Positions 26,320-39,304 are shown, counted from the first letter of the stretch. The stretch is DNA of 64,000 bases from Onchocerca volvulus (GCA_000499405.2 HG738138.1:16469054-16533053); one strand, 5' to 3'. Program-made: numbers and translations. The notes: generated from the letters alone by a model not told the origin.

Positions 26320-29065
26320 ATGAACAATCACTGTGGAACGGACAGTACAGATGATAGAATATTCAGTGAATTATCTGCCGAAAATGAAGATGTTGCACCG
26401 ATGGAAGTGGAATCATTATGCGTTAATTGTCATCAAAATGTTAGTGATCACATTTGGAACTTATCAGTCTAATTATGTAATTCTCTTATTTGCCTATCAT
26501 TATCTATGTGATGAACCTCCTTTTTTTCAGCCTGTATATGCAGAAAGTAAATCTTTTATTTACATTCCGAATAGGTAAACCTATTTTTGCACCTCTTAGT
26601 ACGAATGACGCAAACCCACTTTTTTACTTCTCATGCTGAATAAATAAATGTTTTATATGTCAGTGATATAGCGCAAAATTTTTTTGAACCAAACTGATTA
26701 AGCATAATATGGGAATCTATTCCGTTTCATTATTACCGTGTTAGCATTATTTTTTTCACATTCTCCAATAAAATAAATAATTTTGTGAAAAATCTATAAA
26801 TCGCCTGTTGCTGAGAGTAAAAAAAAATTTCATTTCTGGTAATTTATGCATAACGATGGTCATTATTCATTTACAGGGTATCACCCGAATACTTTGCACA
26901 AGAATCCCTTTTTATCGGCAAATTATTGTAATGTCGTTTAGTTGTGCACACTGTGGATATAGCAATAATGAGTTGCAGAGTGGTGAAGCAGCACAAGTAA
27001 GGTTCAGTTCTTCTAGAAAACTCTTGATTAAATAAAATTAAATAAAATCATGCATGGATGGTAAGTTTGAATTTCGCATTTTTTGTAATGTTATCGATTT
27101 TACCAAGATGTGTTGGTAAGATCAGTTGATAGTCCAAAACAGCTTTCGAAAGCGTAGAAGCTATTACATTATATTGAATAAAACGGCGGCTGATTTTGTT
27201 AATTTATGGAGAATAAATCTGCAAAATTTTAGACATTAAATTGAATTTACTACTATTCTTTCATATAGAGTATAATAAATTCACTGTTGCAGGAGCATGG
27301 AATCGAAATTGTTTTGCATGTAAGAAATTTGTCAGATTTGAACCGACAGGTTATAAAATCAGAATATGCCGAAGTTGAAATTAAAGAACTGGAGCTAACC
27401 ATTCCTTCAAAGTCACAATCTGGTGGTTCGTTTTTTCCTTTTTTTTTTTTTCTTCAATGAAGCTGAATAAGCTCATATTTACCCAATCGATGTCATATGT
27501 TTCAGTCTGTTTTCTTTCTCTTTCTATCGTTTGTTTCAATGGGGCTTAATTACCGATGTTAGTGATGTCAGTCAAAACTAAATTTGCACCTTTTTGTTCC
27601 AGAAATAACGACTGTGGAAGGGATTCTACAGCGAGTGATTGCTGGTCTCAATCAAGATCAAAATCGAAGGCGCCAAAGTTGTCCAGAAAGTGCTGAAAAA
27701 ATTGATGAATTCATAAAACGGGTAGAACGATTGATTAATTTGCAAGAAAAATTCACTCTAGTATGTTCATTTTTTACTTTTACTTTTCATTTTCTCTTAT
27801 TAATTCTATTTTGCAGCAAAAATGAAAGATTGAACACTAAAGGAATGCAATGATAGAAGGCAAAATAATAGGGAAGCAAAACACTGCTTCACCATTACAT
27901 ATGATAGATTAAATAAGACTTAATAATTGTGAATTCATTTCAGAGGATAAGAGATGTGTCCGGTAATAGTTTTGTTCAAAATCCCACTCCATTCCATGTG
28001 GATTCACAGTGCGTCATAACTCATTTTAATCGAAATTTTGCTGATAAAAAACTTCTTGGATTTGTAGCCGACGATGCGAACGAAGTAATTTAGAAGTCTA
28101 TTTTTTTTTTCTAGATTTTTGTTTTATCGTTTTTTCTTTTCTTTCTGAAAAATTTTTTAAATAGAAAAAATAGAAAAAAAACCATTCGATATCTTTTTCC
28201 TTTCTTAAAAATGGACCATCTGATATCTTTTTTTCAGGAAGAGTCTACTCCATTCCAATCATATGATGATGCAAAAAATGAAGTGTTGAAGTTTGACACT
28301 GACTGTCCTAATTGTGGCACTCCGACACAGACATGTATGAAGCCCACAGGTATGCTTTCAAAGAAATATATATGTGCAAATTATATTTTATTTACTTATT
28401 TTTTATTATTTATGTATGAAATATCATTTGGCAATATTAATGATGGTTATAGTATATTATGGTAATCTGTTTTTAATATTGAAACTTATAGATATCCCCT
28501 ATTTTACAACAGTTATTTTGATGTGCACGACTTGTGATGCTTGTGGATGGAAATCGAATGAAGTTAAAAGTGGTGCTGCCATAAGAGATCATGGTTGCAA
28601 GCTAACTATTTTGATAGAAAAGGTTGGTTTTGACTCCTACTATTTTTTAAAATTGCAAAAAAAAAGTGCAACTCTACTCTAATATCCACTTTTATCTCAA
28701 CAGGTGCTTGATATTATAAGAAAATGAATTAGTATAGTATCAAGAAATGATGTTGTGGTTGAATATTATAGTTTTACTTCAGGACACTGATCTTGCACGG
28801 GATGTCTTGAAATCCGATACATGTAGTATGTCAATACCGGAACTCGATTTGGAAGTAGGTCCTGGTGCTTTATCAGGAAGATTTACAACTGTCGAGGGTT
28901 TGCTTATAGCTACTAGGGATCAACTCAAGGTTCTTACGTTTTATTAATCCTTTCTAAACACAAATCATTCATTCTCGTTTCATGTTAGAATGAAATTTTA
29001 CTTTTTGGTTTACTTCATGCATTTCTCCAATCGTTTTTCCTTTTTTCTTTTTTTTCTTTCTTTTC

Positions 29066-29109
<44 letters not shown>

Positions 29110-29765
29110 CAGGAACAGGGGGATTTTTTTTTAATAGGAGATAGTAGAAGTGAAGCAGAAAATCAACAGATGAAAAAACTTCTGGATAACTTTGAACAGA
29201 TATTACGGTTGCAAAAGAAGGTTCATTTAGTTTTAGACGATCCAACGGGTAACAGCTATATTCAGGTAAGATTTTGAAAATATCTATTGATGTTTTCTCT
29301 TTCTGCAATTAAATGGTTTATGTTTTTTGATACAGTTAGGATTGATAGCACAAATGTCTGCGTATCATTTTAATACATTGTTTTTCTTTCACATTTTACC
29401 GACCGAGAAAGCTGCAAATTAATATTCAATTGTGGCTGAATAATTGAATAAGAATCTACATATAATTAAGATATGATGTAATTAAAGTACTATTTTTTCA
29501 TTTAATTAAAATACAATTTTAATTTGAAAATGAAACAATTAATAATCGCTTTATCTCAGAAATACTAAAGTCTTATCAGAAATGTTGAACAGTAACATTT
29601 CCGTGACTCAGTTCAAAATTCCAGAGTTTAAATGCCCCAATGGATGATAGCCGCTTAAAAAAAGAATTCTACGAGCGCACTAATGAACAGAACGATGAGC
29701 TTGGTTTAAATGATATGAAAACAGAAAATTATGCGCAATTAGAGATTATTAATGAATATGAATAA
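26320..29765 (+). CDS. ZPR1: Zinc finger protein ZPR1, ten exons, 451 aa
   Basis: Conserved eukaryotic ZPR1, which binds eEF1A and moves between cytoplasm and nucleus in proliferating cells. Exons are 26320-26439, 26877-26996, 27293-27425, 27603-27760, 27944-28084, 28238-28349, 28492-28622, 28783-28929, 29113-29265 and 29625-29765. All phases agree and the total is 1356 bases including TAA, close to the human length of about 459 aa. The two-module structure is clear. The first zinc finger uses CVNC...CAHC and is followed by a domain with TTVEGIL. The second uses CPNC...CDAC and is followed by TTVEGLL. Each module ends in a DxxGNSF/Y-type motif ([15 protein letters not shown]), and the C-terminus has the signature [12 protein letters not shown]. 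The exon 9 acceptor follows a roughly 70-nt polypyrimidine tract ending in 30 T. No broken frame was seen. Confidence 0.96.
29080..29109 (+). repeat. T30 run forming the exon 9 polypyrimidine tract of ZPR1
   Basis: Uninterrupted T run next to the CAG acceptor, preceded by a further 40 nt of C/T. Length polymorphism here could influence exon 9 splicing. Confidence 0.8.
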
Positions 29766-32700
29766 TTTAAGTCTAGTAGTGTCTTTTTACGTGGTGTAAG
29801 TTCGGAATTTTTCTGTATCTGCACATAAGAGGAATTAGCGCAATGAAATTTGAAAAGAAAAAAAAAAAAAAAGTCGTATCCGATGTTAGAGACGGATTTG
29901 ATATCTATCTGACTTAAATCATTTGGATATTTGTAGCAAGATATAGGGGTGAAATTTAATGTGATCTTTTACTGATGAGATAAATATAAGCTACTATGAA
30001 TGTATCAAAAGATTTAAAGAATAGTATTAGATAAATTAAGCATGTTTTTCTGTAAAAATAATGGTATATTATTTAATACTGATGATCTTCCTTGTTGTTT
30101 AGTTGTATATGATGTTTTTTGAAATTGTTCATACCTCATTGTTCTTTAATTCGTTGAAACAAGTTTGCAAGAGTTTTTTAAACGGCGCTGTATATTTTGT
30201 TTCTGAAATGGAAATGGAAGCAGAAACCAGTAAAAACAGGGCCTTTTGTACACAAATTATCTCTTCAACAGAAAGTTTCCGAAAGTAGAGATGTACGGAG
30301 CGAATTTATTTCATTTATTTCCAATTGATATATATTGCTTTGGGAGTTTTAAAATGAGATAAGAATTTTAAAATGGAAAAAAAATTTTATTTCTTTGGAT
30401 TTCTTTCTTGCATCGAAAAAGTAAAAATTAATGTTTTTCTCACCGTATGCTTTTCGATGTAATTTCACATTAAAATAAAAGAATTTATATTTGATTTCGT
30501 ATTAAAATTTACAAATATTTTATTAAAAGATGGGACCAAATTAAATGGAAGAAGTAAAATATATATAATCAATGAAAAAAAAAAAAAAAGGAATGGGATG
30601 AAAAAAAAAAGAAAGGACGATTCATGAATGGTATTATTCATATAAAATCATTTTCTTTTGTTTATTCCTTTAAAGATTAATGTTTGTCAAATTCTGGTGA
30701 GTTTTTAATTGACCGATGAGATGAGTAATTCGCGCTAACTTGATATTATGGTCAGAGGAACTGGTTTCATTCTGATATTTCGCTGTTTAATTTAATTCAA
30801 AGAACGAAGTACTGACAGAATTGCAGGGTTATGTACAGTAATTTCGTTCTGGGTTCAATTTATATATAAATGAAACTACGAAGAATACTGTAATTTGTTG
30901 TAGAAAAATTTGTCGCTAATTTCTATTCTGAAAATTTTGATTTTGATGATGGACATTTTCATATATTTTTTTTTCTTTCAACAATTCACCAATGCCAAAC
31001 AATTTTATCGATTTCCGAGCATTATGTGCATCTTCCGATGTTACCTGAAATAATTTGAAGTCGATCGAAATATTTCACTCTATTCCTAACCATTCCATTT
31101 CCTGATAATCGTAATGAATCATTTCAAAAAGCATTTAACTATATGCAAAATCATTCGATAAAAATGAATTGAATTAGCTATTGGAAAAAATTAAAATTGA
31201 AGAAAGATTGAATGATTTGCCTAGTGAATAATAATAGTAAATTATCACCTGATTAGGTAGCATCTAAAATTAAGAAGCATCGTTTTATTTATTGATAAAC
31301 TGATTATTTATTAATAAATCTTTAATTCATCCAAGCATATAAATTTAATTTCATATGATATTAAATGAGCGATTCGTGAATTTTACACTGTTAACATCCT
31401 TATTTTTCAATTTCGTAATATATGAACAATCTCAGTATTTTTCCTTCATTAACACTTGTCTTTTTCATCAAAACTAATCATATTATGATCAAAATATAAT
31501 AATATCTTTATATGAAAGTATGAAATAGTAGGATATGCTGAAATTAATATTGAATTATCATTATCAAAGCATATATATGAGCTAAGATGAATGTATGGTA
31601 ACAATAAAGTAATGATAGCTAATAAATCATGCATCTCTGTAAATTTAGCATTTCTGAATTTGTCATTTCTATCATTTTTGGTATTCGTAACTAATGTTCT
31701 TCCTGAACGATGATGAAAATTCAGGTGTCGATTTGATTAATGATTAAAAAATTGATGAAATAGCTTGGAAATAAAATTCAACGTAATCTATTTTGTTGAT
31801 CATTTTCATTTTGCCTCAAAATGCAGATTTTTTAAGCTAAAAACATAGTCTACGATTACATATGAATGCATTATATTTACTTATCATTATTTGCGTGCAT
31901 GCTTACATATATGCAAGATACTTCCATTCATTTTAAACTCATCAATCTTTGTTCAAATACATTTCATCCATCTTATATTTTTTTCATCACTTTTCTATAA
32001 TTTTTTCAACATATTCTTTGTTTCTTATTTTCCTAAAATTTCATTTTATTCTCATTTCAATGCCATTAATTTCAATGTACTTTGTTAAGGAATAAATAGC
32101 ATTAAATAATATGTAAACATAATCAGTTAGTTAATTAATTCATTTGGCACTTGAAAAGAAAAAAAATTAAAGCAAGTCGTTTTTGAGAAATAAAAATTGT
32201 CAGTAATATCATTTGAAAATGAAAACGACAAACATGTTATTATCATCATTTTCAAATAATATCATCGGCAGTTTCTATCTTTGAACAATTAATTTCAATC
32301 AAGATATTCGTGATTCTTTTTTTTTCATTTAATGCTTAATTAATTAGTTAACTAATTGTTATAATTTTTTATTACAGAATACCGTTTATCTTCTTTTTTT
32401 TTAAATGTAAAAAATTTTATTTTCAAAAACGATTTACATTAATAGGTTTCATTTTTTTGGTGCCATTCTTATTTTATGAGAGTTTATGTAAAACTGGAAG
32501 AATCGTCAGTAGCAGTGAGATAATAGAAATTGATTTTCGATGATAACTGAAAAGGAGGAGGTAGAAGGATGGAAAATGCTCATCTTTAATTGCTTTGGTC
32601 TCTGAAAACAATTCTACTGACTACCGATTTAATTGAACTTTCTCTTCCATTTTTTTTTCTACTTTTACATTTTCAACTTAATTTAAATCATAATATGCCA

Positions 32701-33554
32701 AAACGGAAACTAAATATGAGAAATTTCCATAATTTAAAAATCACATTTAATTTATTTGTAAAAAGAAATTTGTTTATGTATTTAAAAAAAAAGAAATGTA
32801 TCTCTGAATAAACAAAAAGAATATAAATTTCATATCAAAAGATTGCCAATTTCTATGAAATTGATTATTTTTCATCTATTAATAATTCATTATTTATCTT
32901 ATTATTACATCATCTAAAATTCTTTTTTTCAATTTAAAAGAATTCGATGCATTTCTTACTTACATTTAAACCAACCTGATATCATTCAATAATGAAAATC
33001 ATGGAGGAGGAGATGAAAAAAAAGCAAAAAAAAAAAAAGGAAAAAAGTCAATAGAAGGGTACAAAAAATTGTAGAAAATGTTACCATATTCATTCAACCA
33101 GATGTCATTTCGCACAATTTCCCATTGAAATCATACATCGATCTGTATTTTAAAAAAAATTTTTTTTTGAGAAAGTTTTTATAAATTTCTAAAATTACTT
33201 TGCCTAGTAATGTTATCATTCAATCAGTACATCTTTCGGTACCGTGTAAAGTTTTATTTTAATTTTATATGCAAAGATACATTCTTATTAGCCGTTCCGG
33301 ATGCGGTTATATTTGAATATAATGATTTACATTTGCTTTAATAAAACCGATGATTGTATAGATATTTTGATTTGATCAACTTGCTGATCAAACTGTCAGC
33401 TATTAATTAATTTACTTCTTTGACTTCTCGAATTAGTCAATTGAATTTCTCCTTTCTCGATTTTTGATTTCGTTTGAAAAAACATATGTCCGGAAAAAAA
33501 AATAAAGCAAAGATTGATTAGGTGCGATGAATGTAGCAAATTTCAAAATTTTAA

Positions 33555-33605
33555 TGTTATTGCTACTGTTGTTGTTATTGTTATTGTTGTTGTTGCTACT
33601 ATTGC
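33555..33605. repeat. GTT/ATT trinucleotide repeat
   Basis: Imperfect trinucleotide run; on the minus strand it reads as poly-Asn, a low-complexity artefact. Confidence 0.8.
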
Positions 33606-34360
33606 TTCTAGAAAAATATCGTGTATGAAGAACTGCCAATACAATTCAAAATTTTTTTTCGAAATCAACGCTTCTACATTATTCAAATTGTTAGCATTCC
33701 TGAATTCAATTTTAGTGCCTAAATCGGATTTCCTGAAAAGTTATGGCAAACTATTATAAAACATTTTCCACAGACATGTACATTTTTTTTTCGCCCACGC
33801 ATAAAAGATAACTCATTGATTATATTTGTGATTTGTTAGGATAATAAAGGTGACAGGGAATGACACTGAGAGACGGAGAGAGGGAAAGGGAGAAAGAGGG
33901 ATCAATTTTTTCAGATAGCACTTCTGCGTTCTGCTAAAATTACTCGTCTTATATGTATAGCAGTAGGTGTTGGAAGAAAATGCTTTTGCTAATATTAAAC
34001 TACAGTTGGATGCTTAGGGCTTTGCTAAAGCTTAGCTACTTTGGTTTGCGTTCTTGGCTGCTAATTTTACGAGGAAAAAGCTGGCTGAGATAAAAAGGCC
34101 AAGAAGGAAGAGGAGAATGAGAAGGAAAGGATAATTTTATATATGTGTATTCTTTGCAAAAATAAGAACATGCCTTAAAAGCCTAAGCCTTTAAGGCTTG
34201 GGGTAAAATCGATGTTTATGAAGGGCCTAGCAGACTAAACGAAGATATAGCATTAAAAATATAAATGAGATGGGTGGTTTTTTTTTCTTTTTTCTTTTGA
34301 ATATGTTGTTGAGAGATGGTTGCTCTCAAATACGAAATAATAGAAAAATTCAAGAGCGGG

Positions 34361-34397
34361 AGAGAGAGAGAGGGAGAGAGAGAGAGAGGGAGAGAGT
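34361..34397. repeat. GA-rich purine tract
   Basis: GAGAGAGA run interrupted by GGG; a one-strand purine tract able to adopt unusual DNA structure. Confidence 0.8.
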
Positions 34398-34639
34398 CAA
34401 CCAAAGTTGTCATGACACATGAATCAACACAATAACCTTAGCTTGGCTTAAGTTGCACTTCTAAAGTTTTTGCTATATTTCCAAAATTTTTTTGTTCATT
34501 TCAAGTTTAGTTTAAATAATAGATCACTCTTAAAGTCTTCTCTATTAAAAAATGGTCATTCTCGGATTGTTTTCTTTCTTTTTTTTTATTTTTGAATCAA
34601 CTTCGAATGATTCTTCCCATTCATTATCTTTCTTCCACC

Positions 34640-34865
34640 TTGATATCATCATCATTATCATAATTTAATCACACTACGCTTCCTTGTCATCATTGTCGAA
34701 ATCATCGTTTCACCACTATCATCTTGCTTGTCATTATATTACATTTATTCTCACCATAATCATCATTCATTATATGTTCTCATCGTTTCATTCTTGTTAT
34801 TCCATCAGCATTATCATTACCATCATCGCCATTGTTATCACCATTATCTTCATCATAATTCCCAA
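34640..34865. repeat. Degenerate CAT/ATT trinucleotide tract
   Basis: About 225 bp built from CATCATTAT-type units, giving long apparent frames with Ile/His/Tyr runs. Probably noncoding. Confidence 0.65.
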
Positions 34866-34994
34866 TGAAATACTCTTAAACTGCAGTTTCTGCTTTAATA
34901 TGTGTCAAATTTAGTTTGCATTAAATATCTGTTTTTTTTTTTTTTTTTCAGCAAGAGCTTGCATAGTATACTGCTTGGCCAATCAAGATTTCTG

Positions 34995-35062
34995 GCCATC
35001 GATGGATCGGCTAGCGATGGCAGTGACACGCTAGCCCAAAATTTTTTGCAAGCCATGCTAGC
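34995..35062. repeat. Overlapping inverted repeats with three GCTAGC cores
   Basis: GGCTAGCG (35009-35016) pairs perfectly with CGCTAGCC (35029-35036) across a 12-nt loop. GCCATCG (34995-35001) pairs with CGATGGC (35015-35021). The two stems share bases 35015-35016, so they exclude each other. The block also contains the palindrome CCATCGATGG (34996-35005) and a third GCTAGC at 35057-35062. Function unknown. Confidence 0.6.
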
Positions 35063-35824
35063 TTTCTTTTTCTTATACGATTATTTTATTAGTCTAGAAA
35101 ACTTTGATTCTCTTCCACTTAATGATAATATCTTGTCTGTCGCATTTTCCCGCATTGATTTTAGATTGTATAATTAAATTCCTGAATAATATCAGCATTT
35201 CCATAGCTAACGCAGATAGGAATGCATTCTCAAGCAATTAATAATTTTTTCTTTTTTTTTTTTGTGGTAGGTATATCTTTGAAAAACTTCTCTTAAATTT
35301 TGTTTTAGTACTTAATAGAGAATATTTCTAATTTTTCGCAGTCTACTTATTTAATCCGTAAAACCGCATGATAACCTTATTAGGTAGTCATAGTAACATT
35401 AGAGTGGTTTTGAAAATATGAATTATACATCTTAAATTTCAAGCAAACCGAGATAATATTGTTAATTCGTTAGCTGGTCTATTACTTAATAATCAATATT
35501 TAGTTATTCATTTAAAAACATATTACAAGAATGACGGTTGTAGTAAAAGTATTTATACGATTTTAATCATATAAATATTAAATAAAAGAAATTGAAGTGG
35601 ATATTTGAGCAAATAAATATAACTGTTTGTTATTTTAAAAAGAAGTAAAACATTACTGCAGATTAACAGTTAACTAAATTATAAATAGGCAAATAAACAG
35701 ATAAACAGACAGATAATTGCTGTTAGATAAATAGGCAAATGATTGTTTACAGATAAACAAATAATTGAATTATTTTGTTTGCAATTAAATTGCCATAAAC
35801 AAAATAGAGTTAAATTGGAAACCC

Positions 35825-35872
35825 AAAAAATGACGCTCTAACTTTGTTAACTCTGTTAGAGCGTCATTTTTT
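35825..35872. repeat. Perfect 18-bp inverted repeat, 12-nt loop
   Basis: Left arm AAAAAATGACGCTCTAAC (35825-35842) and its exact complement at 35855-35872 enclose a 12-nt loop (35843-35854). The inner 12 bp of each arm are not low complexity. Too short for a typical miRNA precursor with 22-nt arms; a foldback element relic or a binding site for a dimeric factor are alternatives. Confidence 0.8.
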
Positions 35873-37374
35873 AAATATTAAATTGTTCCTGAGTGTTTCT
35901 TTCAATCTTTGCTTTATTTTTCGGCAAGCATTTATTTGTTCTCAATTGGACATTTTATTGATTTTCACTTTTCATCACAGCTGGTGTTTTGTTTTGAAGT
36001 TCTAGTATGTATCCGGTCAAGTGATGTAAGTCATTGTACCTAAATTAAATCCGTTAAAACGACTCAGGAAAAATAATAAATAGCACTCAAGTTCTAGGAA
36101 AAAAAACCACGATGATTGTGATGTCAATTCTCTTCATTCATGAAATTTTCCAGTCATGCAGTCACGAAATTAATGCTGATATGATCCGATATCAATTCCA
36201 AAAAAAAAAAAAAAAATTAAATATGATAATTGTAAAATTGTTTTAATCCAAATTCTCTTTGCATCATGCATCACTCAGATTAATCAATCATCTAGAGAAA
36301 GTGCAGTATCTTCTTAATTTTGCTTGAAGCTATTGAAATATGCATTACGTCATATCGCATCATTCTTTTCGAATAAATTTATATTATATTACATCATTCT
36401 TTTATACCGGATAAAACAAAATGTCATTCTCATATAATTTAACTCATTTCTTCCTTACACGATAAAAGAACATCCGATTATTATATTTTCTTTTTATTTT
36501 TTCAAATGTAATAAAAGTATTCTGAAAATCACAATGACTTCTAGTTAATAAACTAAATAACTATTCGATAGCACAAAATTTTTCTTGAAAATTTTTGCAA
36601 AATTTTGATTGAAAATAAAATGCATTCATTTTAAGATTTTCCATAAAATTGTTCAAAAGAAAAAAAAAAAATGATAGGGGAGGGACCGAATTCCTTCATT
36701 GATCTTTTTTTCTTTTTAACTTAAATTTTATACCAGAAGTTAATTTTCCTGCCTCTTTTTTTTCTCACTCATTGCATGTTTATGAATTAATCTTGACAAA
36801 CAACATATTAATTTATAATTTAGCCATTCTTATGTTCGAAATTTTTCTTAAAATTTTCAAGGAATTTCTCAGAATAAATATTCTGCAATTTTTTTTTTGT
36901 CAAAATATTTCCTTCATCGGACTTCAAATGAATAATTGTAATGTATTTCATCGGAGGAATTGTATTCGAAATGAAAAATTATGGTAAAATCTTTAGTGAG
37001 ATGTAATCGTAGTTCTTATTTCCAAAATGTGTTTTAGTTTTAGAAGGTTGAATATTTTTGATTTTGAATTTTATTACTTTCTGACTTTCTTATATTTGTC
37101 TTAAAAATTCTTTCATTTTGTCTTTTCGATTTTCTATTTTTTCTGTAATTCTCAGTATCATAATTCTTGTCTTTTCTGATTAGTATTGCTTTGAAGATTT
37201 TAGGATTATTGGATTAAGTTATTTCGAATCACTGAAATTCAGTCATTTCAACCTAAAAATTTGTATTTGCATAGTATTTTTGAATACTATCTATTTTTAT
37301 ATTATGATTATCAAGAAAGATAACCAAGAACTTATGATATATGATGTATGTTATTTCCGATATTGATTATCAGA

Positions 37375-38201
37375 ATTGCACGTTGCTTTGAAGAATATAC
37401 TCCGTAAGTACACGTTGAAGACAACCTCAATCATTATTCCTCTTAGATTCATTCCCCACTCCGTTACCTAACTTATATAGTAATCTAAGCTGAGATCTAA
37501 TTTTTCATCATAAGGCAGCGGATTTGTGAGAAACCGGCCGCGGAAAATATAAAGTGGCAGTAATGATTCACGTTGTAATTAAATTCGTGGAACTTTTATG
37601 TTCCGCAACCAGTCAGTGTTAGGTCCTACTTATATACGTATGGTGTACGTATACATGGAGCTGATATGCATTAATTGATTCATTCGTGCGCTATTAATAT
37701 AATACTGTCGTATGACGTTTCGATATATTTTTAGTTGCGCGAGAGCCACGTACGTGGCATGTTGTTTTTTACAGACGGCGCATTAACGTGAATCACGTAA
37801 GTGAATCTCGTAATAAATACTTTGATTTTTTAGAATGACTAACTTTTATCTCACATATTTTATATATTATTTGGCTTTTATTTTCCTTTTAATCTTTTTA
37901 GATGTCTCAACTTTTTTCATAATTTTTTTTTTTTTTTGATTATGATTTTTTTCGAGCATGTTTATTTTTATGTAATATTATGCTTTAGTTTTGACAAGCA
38001 AATTATTTAAAAATTTCTGTATAGCTAGGTAGTGTTTATTTTTTTTTTTGGAGTTGGTTAATATGTATGTTTGTCATTTAATTAACTCCCTATTTTCTTT
38101 TAATCATTTTGCTATGACACAGTAATTCCATTTTTGCCGTGATATTTGCGTCGAAATTTGCATGTTAGAGAAATCTTGCATAGATTTGCATTACTTTGCA
38201 G
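37375..38201 (+). promoter_or_regulatory. Candidate snb-1 promoter and 5' leader region
   Basis: The block 37375-37810 is GC-richer than its surroundings and lies about 0.4-0.8 kb upstream of the snb-1 ATG. It contains GCGG/CCGCGG motifs near 37536, a pair of TACGTA-type inverted sites at about 37634-37654 and the perfect 14-bp palindrome GCCACGTACGTGGC (37745-37758). A possible 22-nt noncoding exon, 37775-37796, sits between TTTTTTACAG and GTAAGTG. An acceptor (TTTGCAG, ending 38201) lies 18 bp before the ATG. The regulatory role is inferred from position and composition. Confidence 0.4.
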
Positions 38202-38219
38202 GTTAGACTATTTGGAGAA

Positions 38220-39304
38220 ATGGAAGCGGGCGGACAAGATGGAGGTTTGCCTGGGGCAAGTCAAGGAGCTAGGCCATCGAATAAACGCTTGCAGCAAACA
38301 CAGGCGCAAGTGGATGAAGTTGTCGGAATCATGAAGGTAAGCTTATACTATTCAGTTTGCAAAGGAGAATGTAAGAATTCCTTGAAAAAAGTACTCCTTT
38401 AATAGATAAATAATGTTTCTGTTAAGATGCTGTAGCAGAAATAACCAATATTGAAAATTAAACAGTGTTCATTTTCATTCACAGTAAAAGCAAAATTATG
38501 CATGGGATAATTACATGGTTATCCTTCGCACTAATTTTAGTAACCATTATATTTAATTCAGCAAAGGTAGAAGGACAGGGAATGACACACGACGTATTAG
38601 TAATTTTGTATAAATCGGAAAATTAGTTTATGTATATTCCATCAAAGAAGCTTTGCAGGTAAATGTGGAAAAAGTATTGGAACGTGACCAAAAGTTATCA
38701 CAGCTGGATGATCGTGCAGATGCTCTTCAGGTTTGTTTGTTGAAATGTGTATCGTGGTTAGAGGATGAAAAAGGATAATGAGATAGCTTCATCTTTTATT
38801 ATGGAATCAATATCTCATTATTCATTAATAAAATATACTGAATGCTTTTGGCATCTTTTAGGTTTTCATCTTTGTGTCCATTTGAATTATTTTCACTTTT
38901 GTCAGTTTATATCTTATTTGTTTCCTCTCTCTTTTATTGTTAAACTAAGCGTACTCGATTAATTGAGTGAATAATGAGATAATTTATTTCATAGGGCTTG
39001 CTTAAAAATTTCATCGAACCTTTATCGATAGATGCGTTACAGCGCGGAATGAAACAGCAAGAGCAATACTGTTGGCAGGGAAAAGAGAGGAGAAGATACT
39101 GAATATGTTCTGTTGTTATATTTTTTCATGTTATTACTCTAGAGCTATCATTATTTTTTACAGGAAGGTGCGTCACAGTTTGAGAAATCGGCTGCAACCT
39201 TAAAGCGTAAATATTGGTGGAAGAATATCAAAATGATCATTATTATGTGCGCTATTGTCGTCATACTCATTATAATCATCATTGTTTGGGCAGGAAATAA
39301 GTAG
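38220..39304 (+). CDS. snb-1: Synaptobrevin (vesicle R-SNARE), 109 aa
   Basis: Vesicle-anchored R-SNARE that pairs with syntaxin and SNAP-25 in neurotransmitter release. Exons are 38220-38336, 38659-38730 and 39164-39304 (TAG), all phase 0. The variable Gly-rich N-terminus is followed by the almost invariant SNARE core: [17 protein letters not shown], then [20 protein letters not shown] with the zero-layer Arg (LERDQ). The juxtamembrane KRKYWWKN and a C-terminal anchor of about 20 Ile/Val-rich residues end in WAGNK. Length equals C. elegans SNB-1 as I know it. The acceptor 18 bp upstream of the ATG fits trans-splicing or a spliced leader exon. A possible alternative last exon without an anchor lies in intron 2 (38995-39102). 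Confidence 0.97.
38995..39102 (+). other. Possible alternative 3' exon of snb-1
   Basis: An acceptor TTTCATAG joins in phase 0 to snb-1 exon 2 and opens 35 codons (starting [16 protein letters not shown]) before TGA. Base composition is more balanced than in the rest of the intron. Used, it would give a synaptobrevin lacking the second half of the SNARE motif and the membrane anchor. There is no homology support; a chance open frame is quite possible. Confidence 0.25.

Larger units (their letters stand above)
29766..37374. other. Intergenic spacer rich in simple repeats
   Basis: No gene recognised in 7.6 kb. It holds GTT/GCT/ATT trinucleotide runs (33555-33605), a purine run (34361-34397), a diverged CAT/ATT tract (34640-34865), a degenerate AGATAAACAA-type tract (35690-35770) and the inverted repeats listed separately. 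The frame at 34902-35177 overlaps the hairpin cluster and shows no domain. Confidence 0.6.

Noticed and set aside
33433..33639. Poly-Asn protein (-)
   Set aside because: Translation of a GTT/ATT trinucleotide repeat, not a gene.
35690..35770. CRISPR-like spacing of AGATAAACA units
   Set aside because: Degenerate simple repeat with no constant spacers, in a eukaryotic nuclear context.
35825..35872. miRNA precursor interpretation of the 18-bp hairpin
   Set aside because: Arms are too short and perfectly paired for a typical nematode pre-miRNA; flanking bases do not extend the stem.
38146..38334. 62-codon frame overlapping snb-1 exon 1
   Set aside because: Alternative-frame shadow of the real, highly conserved synaptobrevin exon.
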